Shown here piece by piece: positions 8,633 through 18,258 of a stretch of 64,000 bases of DNA. Position 1 is the stretch's first letter; each line of letters starts with the position of its first letter. Source of the stretch: Chitinophagaceae bacterium (lineage in GTDB: Bacteria; Bacteroidota; Bacteroidia; Chitinophagales; Chitinophagaceae). The notes below the pieces were generated by a model. The model saw only the letters and a list, made by a program, of their open reading frames with translations. It did not search any database and was not told the DNA's origin. The stretch lies in NCBI GenBank assembly GCA_947488765.1, contig CANLAE010000006.1, forward strand, positions 62,001 to 126,000. Reading direction: 5' to 3'. The position numbers and the translations under genes were made by a program.

Positions 8633-10579
8633 TTAGTCCGGTATTACTAATTTATTATTACTCCTATTTACATCCGCCATTTGTTGGGATGGGTCAATTT
8701 CAATACTTTTTATCTGATTAATTTTTTTGCTTGTAGTCACTATATACTCAGGATGTGTCCATCTCCATTCTGCATGGATTGTTCTTGGAATTGCCCCATC
8801 ACCAGGCTTTGCACCATACATCAAATTTAACGGCACGTAATGCATCTCTTTAGTCCCATCTTTAAAAGTGATTAGTACATCCACAGGCATTGGCATTTTA
8901 CCAACCCGCTTCAGCATAATTTGTGTGTTACCCGAAGTTGTATCAATAGTAATATTCCCCAATGCATAATCAATTGTTTTGGTACCATGTACCCAATATT
9001 CTTTGTACCATTGTAATGCAATACCGGAATGCTTTTCAGCAACCCTAACAAAATCGTTTACATTTGGATGCTTAAATTTCCATTGATTATAATAATCTAA
9101 TAAAATAGCATCTCGTTCTTTATTCCCAACTATGTATCCGAGTTGATTTATGAAAACTGCTCCTTTGCTATATGCAGCCAAACTGTAGCCAAAATTGGTA
9201 TTGAAATGATCAGCATGTGTTGTCATTGGTTCTTCATACGGGCTTCTTGCAAGTGCAAAATATCCGGCATAATTATCCGCTTGTTTTGCAGGCAAATCCT
9301 CTTTATTTTCATCAATAGTTTTTTGCAAGCTTAGCTTTGATGATTCGGTAGTCCAGGGACTTTTTTGCATCCAATTGTTATTGTAATAATCAGTTATTTC
9401 ATTCTCTGCAAAGCTTGTAAATCCTTCATCCATCCATGCAAATAAACTTTCATTTGTTCCCAAAATATGCTGATACCAACTATGCATCCATTCATGAAAA
9501 ACAGTACCAACACCAGGCCCTTTTAATAAGGTAGCCATTGCATATTCCATACCTCCATCACCTCCTTGAATAAATGAATATTGAGGGTAGGGATATTTGC
9601 CAAACTTACTTTCCATGTATGGCAATACTTTTTCTGCACTCCACAAAACATTACTCCATGCACTATCTGCAAGACCATTTTTTTGCTTATAAAAAACATG
9701 CAAGACTGTGTTACCCACTTTTTTGGAAATATGTTTGTATTGGTCATCTGCTGCCCAAACAAAGTCATGAATATTTTCACCTTTAAAATTCCAAGTAATG
9801 GTATTTGTATTGATTGCAGGCACTTTAACACCTGTAGCTTCGTAACCAAACCCAATGGAATTAGGGTTTTGCAATACTCCTGATGCTGCAATCATATAAT
9901 TTTTATCAATCGTAATTTTCACATCAAAATCTCCCCAAACGCCATAAAATTCTCTAGCGATATAAGGATTGGCATTCCAGCCTTGGTAATCATACTCTAC
10001 CATTTTAGGATACCATTGACTCATGCTATAACGAATTCCTTCAGCATTATCACGACCACTTCTTCTGATTTGAACGGGTACTTGTGCTTCAAAATCTACA
10101 TCCATTAGAATTTTAGAGTTTGGATAAATTGGTTTATCTAAAACTACTTCAACAATAGTTTCATGCAAAAGCAATTTTTGTTGTTTCCCATTAATAACAA
10201 TACTTTTTACATTTTGAAACCCAATTTCTTTTTCTTTCAAAAAGCTGATTCTATTGGTTACACGACTATCCCAATCCAAAACATTTTTACCGTTTCTATC
10301 TTGTCGGATAATTGTTTTACCAAGTTCTCTGCTCCTTGCATCCATACTACTATTTGGCTGAAATGCGTTCCAATATGCATGAAAAAACAATTTACTTAGC
10401 GTATCAGGAGAATTGTTGATGTATTCAATTTTTTCTTTGCCTGTCAACAAATTAGTTGAGACATCCATTTTCACATCAATTTGATATTTTATTTTTTGCT
10501 GCCAACGATAGGGTTGTGCATTTAATTCTGATGAATTTTGTATAACAAACAAAATAAAAAAAAGAGTAATTTTTCTCAT
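8633..10579 (-). CDS. Exported M1-family zinc metallopeptidase
   Basis: The 648-residue protein begins with a signal peptide (MRKITLFFILFVIQNSSELNAQ). The zinc site HEWMHSWYQ is followed after exactly 18 residues by the third ligand Glu in DEGFTSFAENE, the HExxH-X18-E gluzincin signature. GGMEYAMATLL just upstream is the exopeptidase (GAMEN-like) motif that binds the substrate amino terminus. The N-terminal 250 residues form the beta-rich domain of M1 enzymes. It therefore probably trims peptides outside the inner membrane. There is no lipobox or T9SS C-terminal domain that I can see. It follows the PHP phosphatase by 145 bp and may be a separate transcript. Confidence 0.92.
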   Translation of the reverse strand: MRKITLFFILFVIQNSSELNAQPYRWQQKIKYQIDVKMDVSTNLLTGKEKIEYINNSPDTLSKLFFHAYWNAFQPNSSMDARSRELGKTIIRQDRNGKNVLDWDSRVTNRISFLKEKEIGFQNVKSIVINGKQQKLLLHETIVEVVLDKPIYPNSKILMDVDFEAQVPVQIRRSGRDNAEGIRYSMSQWYPKMVEYDYQGWNANPYIAREFYGVWGDFDVKITIDKNYMIAASGVLQNPNSIGFGYEATGVKVPAINTNTITWNFKGENIHDFVWAADDQYKHISKKVGNTVLHVFYKQKNGLADSAWSNVLWSAEKVLPYMESKFGKYPYPQYSFIQGGDGGMEYAMATLLKGPGVGTVFHEWMHSWYQHILGTNESLFAWMDEGFTSFAENEITDYYNNNWMQKSPWTTESSKLSLQKTIDENKEDLPAKQADNYAGYFALARSPYEEPMTTHADHFNTNFGYSLAAYSKGAVFINQLGYIVGNKERDAILLDYYNQWKFKHPNVNDFVRVAEKHSGIALQWYKEYWVHGTKTIDYALGNITIDTTSGNTQIMLKRVGKMPMPVDVLITFKDGTKEMHYVPLNLMYGAKPGDGAIPRTIHAEWRWTHPEYIVTTSKKINQIKSIEIDPSQQMADVNRSNNKLVIPD

Positions 10580-10724
10580 GGTTGAATAAATTTTAAGCCG
10601 TGTAGGTTGAAATTAATTTTTCAGTTAGTGATATTCATCTTCCAATTATTAATAAAATAATATTATCAAAGAAACGGAGAAATAATAAAATATTTAGCAG
10701 AAATTTTAACGAATTTTAAAACCA

Positions 10725-11465
10725 TTAGCCCAAAAGTGTTTTGTTTTTAAAATCAATGTCTTTCACAATTTTATAAAAGTTTTTGTGCGAAACAAATGCT
10801 TTCATTGCATTGAAATGGTTGGTGTGATGCAAATCTGTTCCAATAAAATCAATCATATTTTCTTTGATTAATTTTAATGCAACTTTTTCAACAGGTTTAC
10901 CATAATAACCTGCAAGGGACAATAGGTTCACCTGAAACAAACATCCAATATCTTTAAGTCGATTATAAATTTCAAAATTTTGATGATAAAAATTGTAACG
11001 TTCGGGGTGTGCTAAAATGGGCTGTAACCCTTTTACCTTTAGCTCAAAAATCATTTTTTCAAAATTGGGAGATGCAGCTACATAGCTCATTTCAACTAAA
11101 ATATAGTTTTTACCAAAAGTTAATAATTGATTTCCGGCATAAAACATTTGTTCAAAATCATAATCAATCATATACTCTGCAGCAGCTTCTAATTTTACTG
11201 AAATGTTATTTTCAATTAAAGCATTTTGCAGCGCTGCTAATTTTGGGAGAATCGTTTCGGGAGAATTTTTATAATAATCTGATAAAATATGAGGTGTGCA
11301 AATCAATTTTTCGTAACCTAATAGTTGCAACTCTTTGATAATTTCAATAGAATCTTCAATGTTTACAAAACCATCATCCAAAGCCGGAAGTAAATGCGAA
11401 TGCATATCAACACCAATGAATGAAAGGTCAGGGATGACATGAGCATTTTTAAAAAATCCAAACAT
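10725..11465 (-). CDS. PHP-family tyrosine-protein phosphatase (CpsB/YwqE-like)
   Basis: The 246-residue protein has the PHP metal-binding set: DMHSHLLPALDDG (first two His and Asp), ICTPHIL, a central EYMIDYDF, ILAHPERY and the final GTDLHH. This arrangement is that of manganese-dependent CpsB/YwqE phosphatases, which dephosphorylate bacterial tyrosine kinases controlling capsule or exopolysaccharide length. No partner kinase or polymer-export gene is in the window. It follows the NusG-like regulator by 38 bp, which supports a polysaccharide connection, since such NusG paralogues usually serve polysaccharide operons. Histidinol phosphatase is a less likely alternative given length and motif order. 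Confidence 0.87.
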   Translation of the reverse strand: MFGFFKNAHVIPDLSFIGVDMHSHLLPALDDGFVNIEDSIEIIKELQLLGYEKLICTPHILSDYYKNSPETILPKLAALQNALIENNISVKLEAAAEYMIDYDFEQMFYAGNQLLTFGKNYILVEMSYVAASPNFEKMIFELKVKGLQPILAHPERYNFYHQNFEIYNRLKDIGCLFQVNLLSLAGYYGKPVEKVALKLIKENMIDFIGTDLHHTNHFNAMKAFVSHKNFYKIVKDIDFKNKTLLG

Positions 11466-11503
11466 TTATAAAATTTATTTTTATGTAAAACATAGCTCAA
11501 CTG

Positions 11504-12010
11504 CTAATTTGCAATACTAACATATTCGTTCGGAAATTCAACTACCATTACTTGTCCTAAACTTTCTAAACGTACATATACTTTTTTCTTACCTCCTTTT
11601 ATAACCGTTCCGGTATTATTCATAAAAACACCATGGTTTATAGACACTAATGTATCTTCTTTAAATCCTTCAATAGAAATAAGAGAAATTTTAGCATCTT
11701 TTTCAGAGAGGTATTTTTTGATATTTTCTATTTCTTCATCTCTTATGATTGCAGGTTCTCCTAGATAATACACAAAATTAATAATGCCCTCTGTCATCAA
11801 AACATTCACACGATCCTCTTCATTTATATTTACAAAAACATAAGAACGAAAAAGTGGATCCTCAATAATTTTTTTTCTGTCGGTCCAGTAACGCTCTACT
11901 TTTTGAGTAGGGCACCAACTCATAATTCCTTTTCGCAATAAGATACCATCCGATTTCTTTTCCCACCTCGGTCTTGTATATACCGCATACCACCTCTTTT
12001 CTTGATCCAT
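11504..12010 (-). CDS. Specialised NusG paralogue (UpxY/RfaH-like antiterminator)
   Basis: The 168-residue protein starts with KRWYAVYTRPRWEKK, the NGN-domain signature, continues with LFRSYVFVNINEEDR and NFVYYLGEPAIIRDEEI, and ends with a KOW-like barrel (NTGTVIKGGKKKVYVRLESLGQVMVVEF). It is divergent from housekeeping NusG and resembles the UpxY/LoaP/RfaH specialists that bind RNA polymerase and help it read through long polysaccharide operons. Such a gene usually heads its target operon, but here only the PHP phosphatase follows closely. It lies 48 bp downstream of the S41 protease. Its target may lie elsewhere on the chromosome. Confidence 0.85.
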   Translation of the reverse strand: MDQEKRWYAVYTRPRWEKKSDGILLRKGIMSWCPTQKVERYWTDRKKIIEDPLFRSYVFVNINEEDRVNVLMTEGIINFVYYLGEPAIIRDEEIENIKKYLSEKDAKISLISIEGFKEDTLVSINHGVFMNNTGTVIKGGKKKVYVRLESLGQVMVVEFPNEYVSIAN

Positions 12011-12058
12011 ATTTTATTTTATTTACCAACAATTTTTCCAATTGGTCAATCAAAAAAA

Positions 12059-14206
12059 CTATTTGTTTACTGAACTATTTGAATTAGTAATCATATCGCA
12101 AACAATATTTGTAGTTGTTTGAATATACAAATCTGTTTTCAAAAATTTCAGCCATGATTGATAACGTTCCCCTTTCTGTTTATCTGGATTTGCAAAATAT
12201 TTTGAGTAATCAGAAGTGGTAACTGATATATTCATTTCGTCTTTCAGCTTTGTGATAGTACTATTTTGTGCCACTGTAGCACTTATCGACTTTTGAACTG
12301 CCTTATAGGTTTCAACGTTTAAGCTTATTGGTTTTTCGTTATTATTTGCCAACCATTGTGCATTTGACTTAATCAATGAAAGTGAATTATTTGAAGTAAT
12401 CTTAGAGTTAGCCAATTTGATAGCATTATCGTAGCCAAACTTATCTTCTGCAAATTGATAGTTTGCTTTATTGATCTCATCCCAACCCAATGCAACAGAA
12501 TTGTCTTTTTCTCTGATTTTTAAATACTCGTAAGTATCTGGTAATACAACATCAGGTGTTACTCCCTTTAATTGTGTAGAACCTCCATTGATACGATAAA
12601 ATTTTTGAAATGTAAGTTTCACTGCCCCAAACTCTGTTCTGCCTGTGCTATAATCTATTGGATTTCCAAAAGGTACATTGCGCTGTACTGTTCCTTTACC
12701 ATAGGTAGAAGTACTTCCAATAATAATTCCTCGTTTATAATCTTGTATTGCAGCAGCAAATATTTCTGATGCTGATGCACTCAATTCATTTACCATTACA
12801 GCCAACGGACCATCATATAGAACAGAAGTATTATTATCACTTAATACAGATGATTTTCCTTCTTTATCTCTCACTTGTACCACAGGTCCTTGTTTGATAA
12901 AAAAACCAACCATTTGTACTACTTCATACAAAGAACCTCCCCCATTATTTCTTAAATCCAATACAATACCTTCAACCTTTTCTGCTTTTAATTTTACAAT
13001 TTCTTTTGCAACATCTTCCGATGATCGACTTCCTTGCGGATTATCAAAGTCAGCATAAAAATCGGGTAAATATATGTACCCAATTTTATGGTTATTTTCC
13101 ATTACAACTGCACTTCTCGCATTACTTTCATCCTGTACAATTTGATCTCTTTTTAATGCAACAACTTTAGTAGTTCCATCTTGTTTTTTAATTGTCAATC
13201 TTACTTCAGTATCTTTTTCACCACGAATTAATTTTACAGCATCAGCAACATCATATCCTGTAATATCTACAGGAGTTTCCTTGCCTTGAGCAACTTTTAA
13301 TATAATATCATTTGGTGCAATTTCTCCACTGCGTGCAGCAGGATAACCATTTACCAAACTAACAATTTTTACATAACCATCTTGTTCTTGTAATTGTGCT
13401 CCAATACCAAAAAAACTATTACTCATTTGCTCGTCAAATGCTCTTTTTTCAATGGGTGGAAAATAATCAGTATGAGGATCCATTAAATTGGTAATTACAT
13501 TCAGAAAAAAATTAAACCTGTCATCTTCTTTTTGGGTATTTTTTCTTTTGTTATAAAACTTATCCATTGCCTTCAACACTTTTTGTCTTGCATCTTTTTC
13601 TAAAAATTCATCTGTCTGATTTTTAATGCTGTCAACTATGCTTTTACTACGTTGCTCTTGTAAGTCTACATATCGCTCTAGTGTAAAATATTTCATTGAT
13701 TTTCTAATGCGGTCTTTACGTTCATTTTCATCTAATGAATAATTCAATTTTGAAGCTTCAGAAATAAAATTTTCATTTGTTGTAAAGTCAAATGGCTTGG
13801 ATAATATTTCCTGGTAAATGGAAATCACTTCTGCAATTCGCTTGGTATAAATTTTTTCAACTGCAGGCACAAATTCTATAGTACTGCCGTGTATTTCATC
13901 ATCAATTGTATTTTGAAATTTTTGTAATGATGCAATATCTGATTCTAGAAAAATAGTTTTTTCGCCATCAATTTCTTCAAGATATTTTTTAAATACTTCT
14001 GCAGAAAAAGCATCATCAATTTTTTTAGGACTATAATGTTGCTTCTCTAATAAATTTCCAATAGCCGTTAATAATTTTTTTCTTTGCTCTAATGATATGT
14101 CTGTCGGATTATTATTTGTGAAAGCAAAAAACAAACCACCAAATACAAAAGCCATAACCAGTATCAACCCTTTTCTACGCTTCATAAGATTTACAATTTT
14201 TTTCAT
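12059..14206 (-). CDS. prc: C-terminal processing peptidase, S41 family (Prc/Tsp-like)
   Basis: The 715-residue protein begins with a basic stretch and one hydrophobic segment (GLILVMAFVFGGLFFAF), a signal peptide or anchor. A helical N-terminal region precedes a PDZ domain (FFGIGAQLQEQDGYVKIVSLVNGYPAARSG...IILKVAQG). The protease core has GIVLDLRNNGGG, the nucleophile Ser in NELSASASEIFAAAIQDY and the general-base Lys in STYGKGTVQ. A C-terminal extension of about 150 residues matches the Tsp/Prc class rather than the shorter CtpA type. It should cleave envelope proteins from their C-termini in the periplasm. It is first in a run with the NusG-like and PHP genes. Confidence 0.94.
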   Translation of the reverse strand: MKKIVNLMKRRKGLILVMAFVFGGLFFAFTNNNPTDISLEQRKKLLTAIGNLLEKQHYSPKKIDDAFSAEVFKKYLEEIDGEKTIFLESDIASLQKFQNTIDDEIHGSTIEFVPAVEKIYTKRIAEVISIYQEILSKPFDFTTNENFISEASKLNYSLDENERKDRIRKSMKYFTLERYVDLQEQRSKSIVDSIKNQTDEFLEKDARQKVLKAMDKFYNKRKNTQKEDDRFNFFLNVITNLMDPHTDYFPPIEKRAFDEQMSNSFFGIGAQLQEQDGYVKIVSLVNGYPAARSGEIAPNDIILKVAQGKETPVDITGYDVADAVKLIRGEKDTEVRLTIKKQDGTTKVVALKRDQIVQDESNARSAVVMENNHKIGYIYLPDFYADFDNPQGSRSSEDVAKEIVKLKAEKVEGIVLDLRNNGGGSLYEVVQMVGFFIKQGPVVQVRDKEGKSSVLSDNNTSVLYDGPLAVMVNELSASASEIFAAAIQDYKRGIIIGSTSTYGKGTVQRNVPFGNPIDYSTGRTEFGAVKLTFQKFYRINGGSTQLKGVTPDVVLPDTYEYLKIREKDNSVALGWDEINKANYQFAEDKFGYDNAIKLANSKITSNNSLSLIKSNAQWLANNNEKPISLNVETYKAVQKSISATVAQNSTITKLKDEMNISVTTSDYSKYFANPDKQKGERYQSWLKFLKTDLYIQTTTNIVCDMITNSNSSVNK

Positions 14207-14362
14207 AGTAAGAAGTCAAAAATACTTAAAATAAATATTGAAACATAGTTTACTAAACCTATTAACAAAGGTTTTATATGCATTTGATCATAAATTAAAT
14301 CTGTTAAATTATTTTTCTTTGCGAATGAATGTATTTTTCTATTATTTTCGCACTCTATAAAC

Positions 14363-14437
14363 GGAGGATATAGCTCAGTCGGTTAGAGCGACAGTTTGTG
14401 GCACTGTAGGTCGTGGGTTCGAGACCCATTATTCTCC
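14363..14437 (+). tRNA. tRNA-His (GTG anticodon)
   Basis: A full cloverleaf folds by hand: acceptor GAGGATA with TATTCTC (one G-U), D arm starting TAGCTCAGTC, anticodon stem ACAGT/ACTGT around loop TTGTGGC with anticodon GTG at 14398-14400, and a TTCGAGA T-loop. The base at 14363 is a genome-encoded extra G(-1), opposite C73, the standard identity element of bacterial tRNA-His. A complete CCA is not encoded. A strong terminator follows at once. Confidence 0.97.
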
Positions 14438-14441
14438 CATC

Positions 14442-14477
14442 AAAACCTTGTAACCAAAAAAGTTACAAGGTTTTTTT
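14442..14477 (+). terminator. Intrinsic terminator after tRNA-His
   Basis: AAAACCTTGTAAC pairs perfectly with GTTACAAGGTTTT across a seven-base loop and runs into seven T. It begins four bases after the tRNA and ends 17 bases before the DUF445 start codon, so that gene needs either readthrough or its own promoter inside this stretch. Confidence 0.93.
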
Positions 14478-14493
14478 CAAACAAATTATTCAA

Positions 14494-15093
14494 ATGATTT
14501 ACAAATTATTATTAATACCCATTATTTCTGCATTCATAGGTTGGTTTACCAACTGGATTGCAATAAAAATGTTGTTCCATCCCAGGGTTCCCACTAAAAT
14601 TTTAGGAATTACTTTCCATGGTATATTTCCCAAACGCCAAAAACAATTTGCCGAAAAACTTGGAAAGCTGGTAAGTAATGAATTGTTGTCTTTTAAAGAT
14701 ATTGAGCAAAAAATTACGGATCCAAATAACATCAAAAAAATAATGCCTCATGTTGAAGGACATATTGATCATTTTTTGAGAAACAAATTATCCGAGCAAA
14801 TGCCGATGATTAGTATGTTTATTGGAGATAAAACAATTGCTCAATTAAAATCTGTATTTATTGCCGAACTGGAAATTTTATTTCCAACAATAATGACTAA
14901 TTACATGGAAAATCTTCAGCATGAATTGGACTTAGAAAAAATAATTACAGAAAAAGTATCAGGATTTTCTTCAGATAAATTAGAAGAAATCTTAAACGCA
15001 ATTATGAGTAAAGAATTCAGATTCGTTGAAATTATTGGAGCTGTACTCGGATTTGTAATTGGACTAGTTCAAGTGCTCATTTCTTTACTATAA
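14494..15093 (+). CDS. DUF445 family membrane protein
   Basis: Start is ATG 14494 (MIYKLLLIPIISAFIGWFTNWIAIKMLFHP); the track ORF begins upstream inside the tRNA and terminator and is discarded. The 199-residue product has a hydrophobic N-terminus with the DUF445/YheB signature GWFTNWIAIKMLFHPR and GIFPKRQKQFAEKLG, a helical soluble middle, and a C-terminal helix IIGAVLGFVIGLVQVLISLL. This suggests two membrane anchors with a central amphipathic domain. The function of the family is not established; Bacillus YheB-like members are linked to spores, which does not apply here. It is shorter than the 370-400 residue members. Confidence 0.8.
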   Translation: MIYKLLLIPIISAFIGWFTNWIAIKMLFHPRVPTKILGITFHGIFPKRQKQFAEKLGKLVSNELLSFKDIEQKITDPNNIKKIMPHVEGHIDHFLRNKLSEQMPMISMFIGDKTIAQLKSVFIAELEILFPTIMTNYMENLQHELDLEKIITEKVSGFSSDKLEEILNAIMSKEFRFVEIIGAVLGFVIGLVQVLISLL

Positions 15094-15275
15094 TCAGCTC
15101 ATCCATTATTTTAAACCTTAATCAAATCTTGAATTTGCACTATAAAAGCTGCCAATAGCCGATTTTAAAGCATTTCAGAACTATTTACAACTAATTTTGT
15201 TACCGTTTAAATAAAACAAAGTCTGTTTAAAAATATTACACAGAAACTTTGCAATTGTACAATTTAAAAAGCATC

Positions 15276-17945
15276 ATGAAAAGATTTTTTATTCTCGCAT
15301 TACTAGCATTTATTTCGAATATTGTTTTTGCACAACCACCAAGTGGAATGGGCAGAAGCGGAGGAAGAGGCTCATTTAGTAGCAGTACCGGACATTTTTA
15401 TGGCAAACTTGTTGACGGTAAATCGAACAAAGGAATTGATGGGGCAACCATTTTATTATACGGTAATAAGTTTGATACTGTTACTAAAAAAATGAAAGAA
15501 GTGACCTTAAAAACAATGATTTCATCAAGCAATGGTGATTTCAGTATTGAAGGTTTATCCATCATGGGAAATTATAAATTTAAAGCAACTGCAATTGGTT
15601 ACAAGCCATTTGAAAAACCTTTAAAATTTGATGTGAAGTTTGGCGGACAAGATGGCACACCTGATATGCAGAAAATTATTGGAATGACCGACGTTGATTT
15701 AGGTAATTTAAAAATGGAAATCAATACGAATGACCTAACTAATGTTACCGTAACCGCAAGCAAACAATTATTTGAATTAGGAATCGACAGAAAGGTTTTT
15801 AATGTAGATAAAAATTTGGTGAGTACCGGACAAACGGCAACTGAAATAATGAAAACAATTCCATCATTAAGTGTTGATATTGATGGTAACGTTCAGCTAA
15901 GAAACGCAGCACCACAAATATTTGTAGATGGTCGTCCTACAACACTTACACTTGATCAGATACCCGCAGACATTATTGATAAAATAGAAATCATTACAAA
16001 CCCATCTGCTAAGTTTGATGCCAGTGGTGGTAATGCTGGAATATTAAATATTGTATTGAAGAAAAATAGAAAGAATGGTTACAACGGGGGATTAAGAGCA
16101 GGTGTAGACAGCCGTGCAAAAATCAATTTAGGAGGTGATATCAACTACAGAGAAAACAAAATCAACTTCTTTGCAAGTGGTTCTTATTATGAAAGAAAAT
16201 CTATTGTAACATCTGGTACAAATACGAGTTTTTTAGATAATGCAAAAACAAAAGTAAACTCAGATCAAACGAATACAAGTAATGGCTATTTCGCATTTTT
16301 CAGAGGCGGATTGGATTATTTTGTAGATAACAGAAATACATTTACCATCAATGCAAATATCAATCAAGGACAATTTGATAATGATGGAGATCAAAAAATT
16401 GATTCTTCTGCAACAGCAGTGATTTCAAATACAAACAGAAATACACTTTCTACTTCCACTTTCAAAAACTTTGGCGGACAATTTAGCTACAAACATAATT
16501 TTGCAAAAAATGGCCATAATATCAGTGGAGATATTAACTACAACTCAAGCACCAATGATAATGATAACAATATCAACTCAATAATAAATACTGCATCGGG
16601 AGCACAAAAATATCCTATATATCAGCAACGTAGCTTGGGTGATGGTTACAATAAATTTTTAACTATTCAGTCTGACTACGAAAATCAAATTTCAGAAAAT
16701 ACAAAATTAGAAGCAGGTGTAAGAGGTGCAATTCGTGACTTTGGTTCTAATATTTATCAGTATGTAAATGGAAGCGGTATCAACAACAACTTTGTATTAA
16801 GCAGCAAATCTAGCAGCCGTTATAAATTTAATGATGAAGTATATGCAGCCTATACTTCATATAGTTTTAAACATAAAAAATTCAGTTACCAGTTAGGACT
16901 TCGTTTAGAAAGTTCTAACTACACTGGAAATTTATTTACCATCAATGGTACCGATTCAAATACCTTCAAAGTAAACTATCCTTTAAGTTTATTTCCAAGC
17001 GCATTTATTACTTATAAACTAACGGAAAAGCAAGATTTGCAATTGAATTATTCAAGAAGAGTAAACAGACCTAACTTTTTTCAATTGTTACCAGCATACG
17101 ATTTTACCGATCCACAAAATCCAAATGTTGGAAATCCAAATTTGAACCCTGAATTCACGCATTCTCTTGAGTTTTCCTACAGTAATAACTACAAAAAGAA
17201 TGCAAACTTTTTAGCTACTGCTTATTTCAAATACAGCACCAATTTAATTACAAGATATGTGTATAAAGACATCAATAAAAATGTTCAGTCTGGACAAACT
17301 GCAACAGACAGTTTATATTACACAAGCTATATCAATGCAAGCAATAGTTATAATTATGGATTGGAACTAACAGATAAAATGCCTGTTACAAAATGGTGGG
17401 ATATTACCTTGAACTTAAATTTATTTTTCACGCAAATTAATGCAGAAGTTCCCGGACAAACTATCAACAACAACATTGTAAGTTGGTTAGGGAAAGTGAA
17501 TAATTCTTTTAAATTAGCCAATACAATTTCATTACAAATTTCAGGAGAATGCCGTTCGAAAGTATTGATTCCACAAAGTGGTGGCGGACGTTATGGTGGC
17601 GGAATGTATTATGGCGGTGGCAGTCAGCAAACACTAGCACAAGGTTATATTTTGCCAAGATACTTTGATGTGGACTTAGCACTTAAAAAAGATTGGACCT
17701 GGAAAAATGGCAAAAGCGGTTCATTAACTTTAAGCATGAATGACTTATTCAGAACACAAACACAAACACATACAGAAGCTATTTATTTTACACAGGATAC
17801 CAACAGAAGAAGAGATCCACAAGTACTTCGCTTAAATTTCAATTACCGTTTTGGTAAATTTGATATGACATTATTTAAACGTAAAAACAACAAAGCCGAT
17901 CAGAGTGGCGGAAGCGACATGGGCGGTATTGGTGGTGGTCAATAA
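15276..17945 (+). CDS. TonB-dependent-receptor-like outer-membrane beta-barrel protein
   Basis: The ATG at 15276 puts a signal peptide first (MKRFFILALLAFISNIVFAQ); 889 residues. After a short Gly/Ser-rich segment there is a carboxypeptidase-regulatory-like domain (GHFYGKLVDGKSNKGIDGATILLYG), then a plug domain (STGQTATEIMKTIPSLSVDIDGNVQLRNAAPQIFVDGRP...IEIITNPSAKFDASG) and a long barrel. The plug wording and LNYSRRVNRPNFFQLLPAYDF fit the outer-membrane beta-barrel family found throughout Bacteroidota. There is no SusD partner, so it is not a SusCD polysaccharide system. The C-terminus ends in a flexible GGSDMGGIGGGQ tail. The ligand is unknown. Confidence 0.9.
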   Translation: MKRFFILALLAFISNIVFAQPPSGMGRSGGRGSFSSSTGHFYGKLVDGKSNKGIDGATILLYGNKFDTVTKKMKEVTLKTMISSSNGDFSIEGLSIMGNYKFKATAIGYKPFEKPLKFDVKFGGQDGTPDMQKIIGMTDVDLGNLKMEINTNDLTNVTVTASKQLFELGIDRKVFNVDKNLVSTGQTATEIMKTIPSLSVDIDGNVQLRNAAPQIFVDGRPTTLTLDQIPADIIDKIEIITNPSAKFDASGGNAGILNIVLKKNRKNGYNGGLRAGVDSRAKINLGGDINYRENKINFFASGSYYERKSIVTSGTNTSFLDNAKTKVNSDQTNTSNGYFAFFRGGLDYFVDNRNTFTINANINQGQFDNDGDQKIDSSATAVISNTNRNTLSTSTFKNFGGQFSYKHNFAKNGHNISGDINYNSSTNDNDNNINSIINTASGAQKYPIYQQRSLGDGYNKFLTIQSDYENQISENTKLEAGVRGAIRDFGSNIYQYVNGSGINNNFVLSSKSSSRYKFNDEVYAAYTSYSFKHKKFSYQLGLRLESSNYTGNLFTINGTDSNTFKVNYPLSLFPSAFITYKLTEKQDLQLNYSRRVNRPNFFQLLPAYDFTDPQNPNVGNPNLNPEFTHSLEFSYSNNYKKNANFLATAYFKYSTNLITRYVYKDINKNVQSGQTATDSLYYTSYINASNSYNYGLELTDKMPVTKWWDITLNLNLFFTQINAEVPGQTINNNIVSWLGKVNNSFKLANTISLQISGECRSKVLIPQSGGGRYGGGMYYGGGSQQTLAQGYILPRYFDVDLALKKDWTWKNGKSGSLTLSMNDLFRTQTQTHTEAIYFTQDTNRRRDPQVLRLNFNYRFGKFDMTLFKRKNNKADQSGGSDMGGIGGGQ

Positions 17946-17997
17946 TATTTGCAATATAAAAAAATACAGTTGATTCAATCTTCTGTAATGCAGTACT

Positions 17998-18036
17998 AAA
18001 AAGGGTTTCAATCGAAATGATTGAAACCCTTTTTAG
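17998..18036 (+). terminator. Intrinsic terminator of the outer-membrane receptor gene
   Basis: AAAAAGGGTTTCAATC pairs perfectly with GATTGAAACCCTTTTT over a five-base loop, a 16-bp stem. The A and T tracts on both sides make it usable in either direction; it lies about 50 bp after the receptor stop. Confidence 0.92.
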
Positions 18037-18186
18037 TTTTATTAATTTTTAGATGAAAGTTTTTTATAATCAATTATATTAAAATACCAAGCTTCCTTTT
18101 CCAGATTCCATTTTTCTTAATAAATTATTTGTAAATCTGTAAATAAAATAGCTATATATATAAAAGTGAAAGAAATAAATACACAT

Positions 18187-18222
18187 AAAAAAGGAGCTGC
18201 AAAATGCAACTCCTTTTCTTTT
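18187..18222 (-). terminator. Intrinsic terminator of the pnt operon
   Basis: AAGGAG-C-TGC and GCA-A-CTCCTT form a stem with one mismatch and a short loop. Minus-strand transcripts from pntB run through it into six T, 40 bp beyond the pntB stop. Confidence 0.8.
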
Positions 18223-18258
18223 ATTCATTCAAATAAACTACGAACTCAATAAGCGTAA

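Larger units (their letters stand above)
17946..18258. other. Intergenic region with two opposed terminators
   Basis: This 313-base gap separates the convergent receptor and transhydrogenase genes. It holds one terminator for each side (separate entries). The AT-rich DNA between them (about 18040-18185) shows no convincing ORF, RNA or repeat. Confidence 0.8.

Noticed and set aside
14413-14493. Extended N-terminus of the DUF445 protein
   Set aside because: The extra 27 codons come from the tRNA-His 3' part and its terminator; the family motif begins at the ATG at 14494.
15276-17945. SusC of a polysaccharide utilisation locus
   Set aside because: No SusD, glycoside hydrolase or regulator lies beside it, and the barrel resembles the general outer-membrane beta-barrel family.
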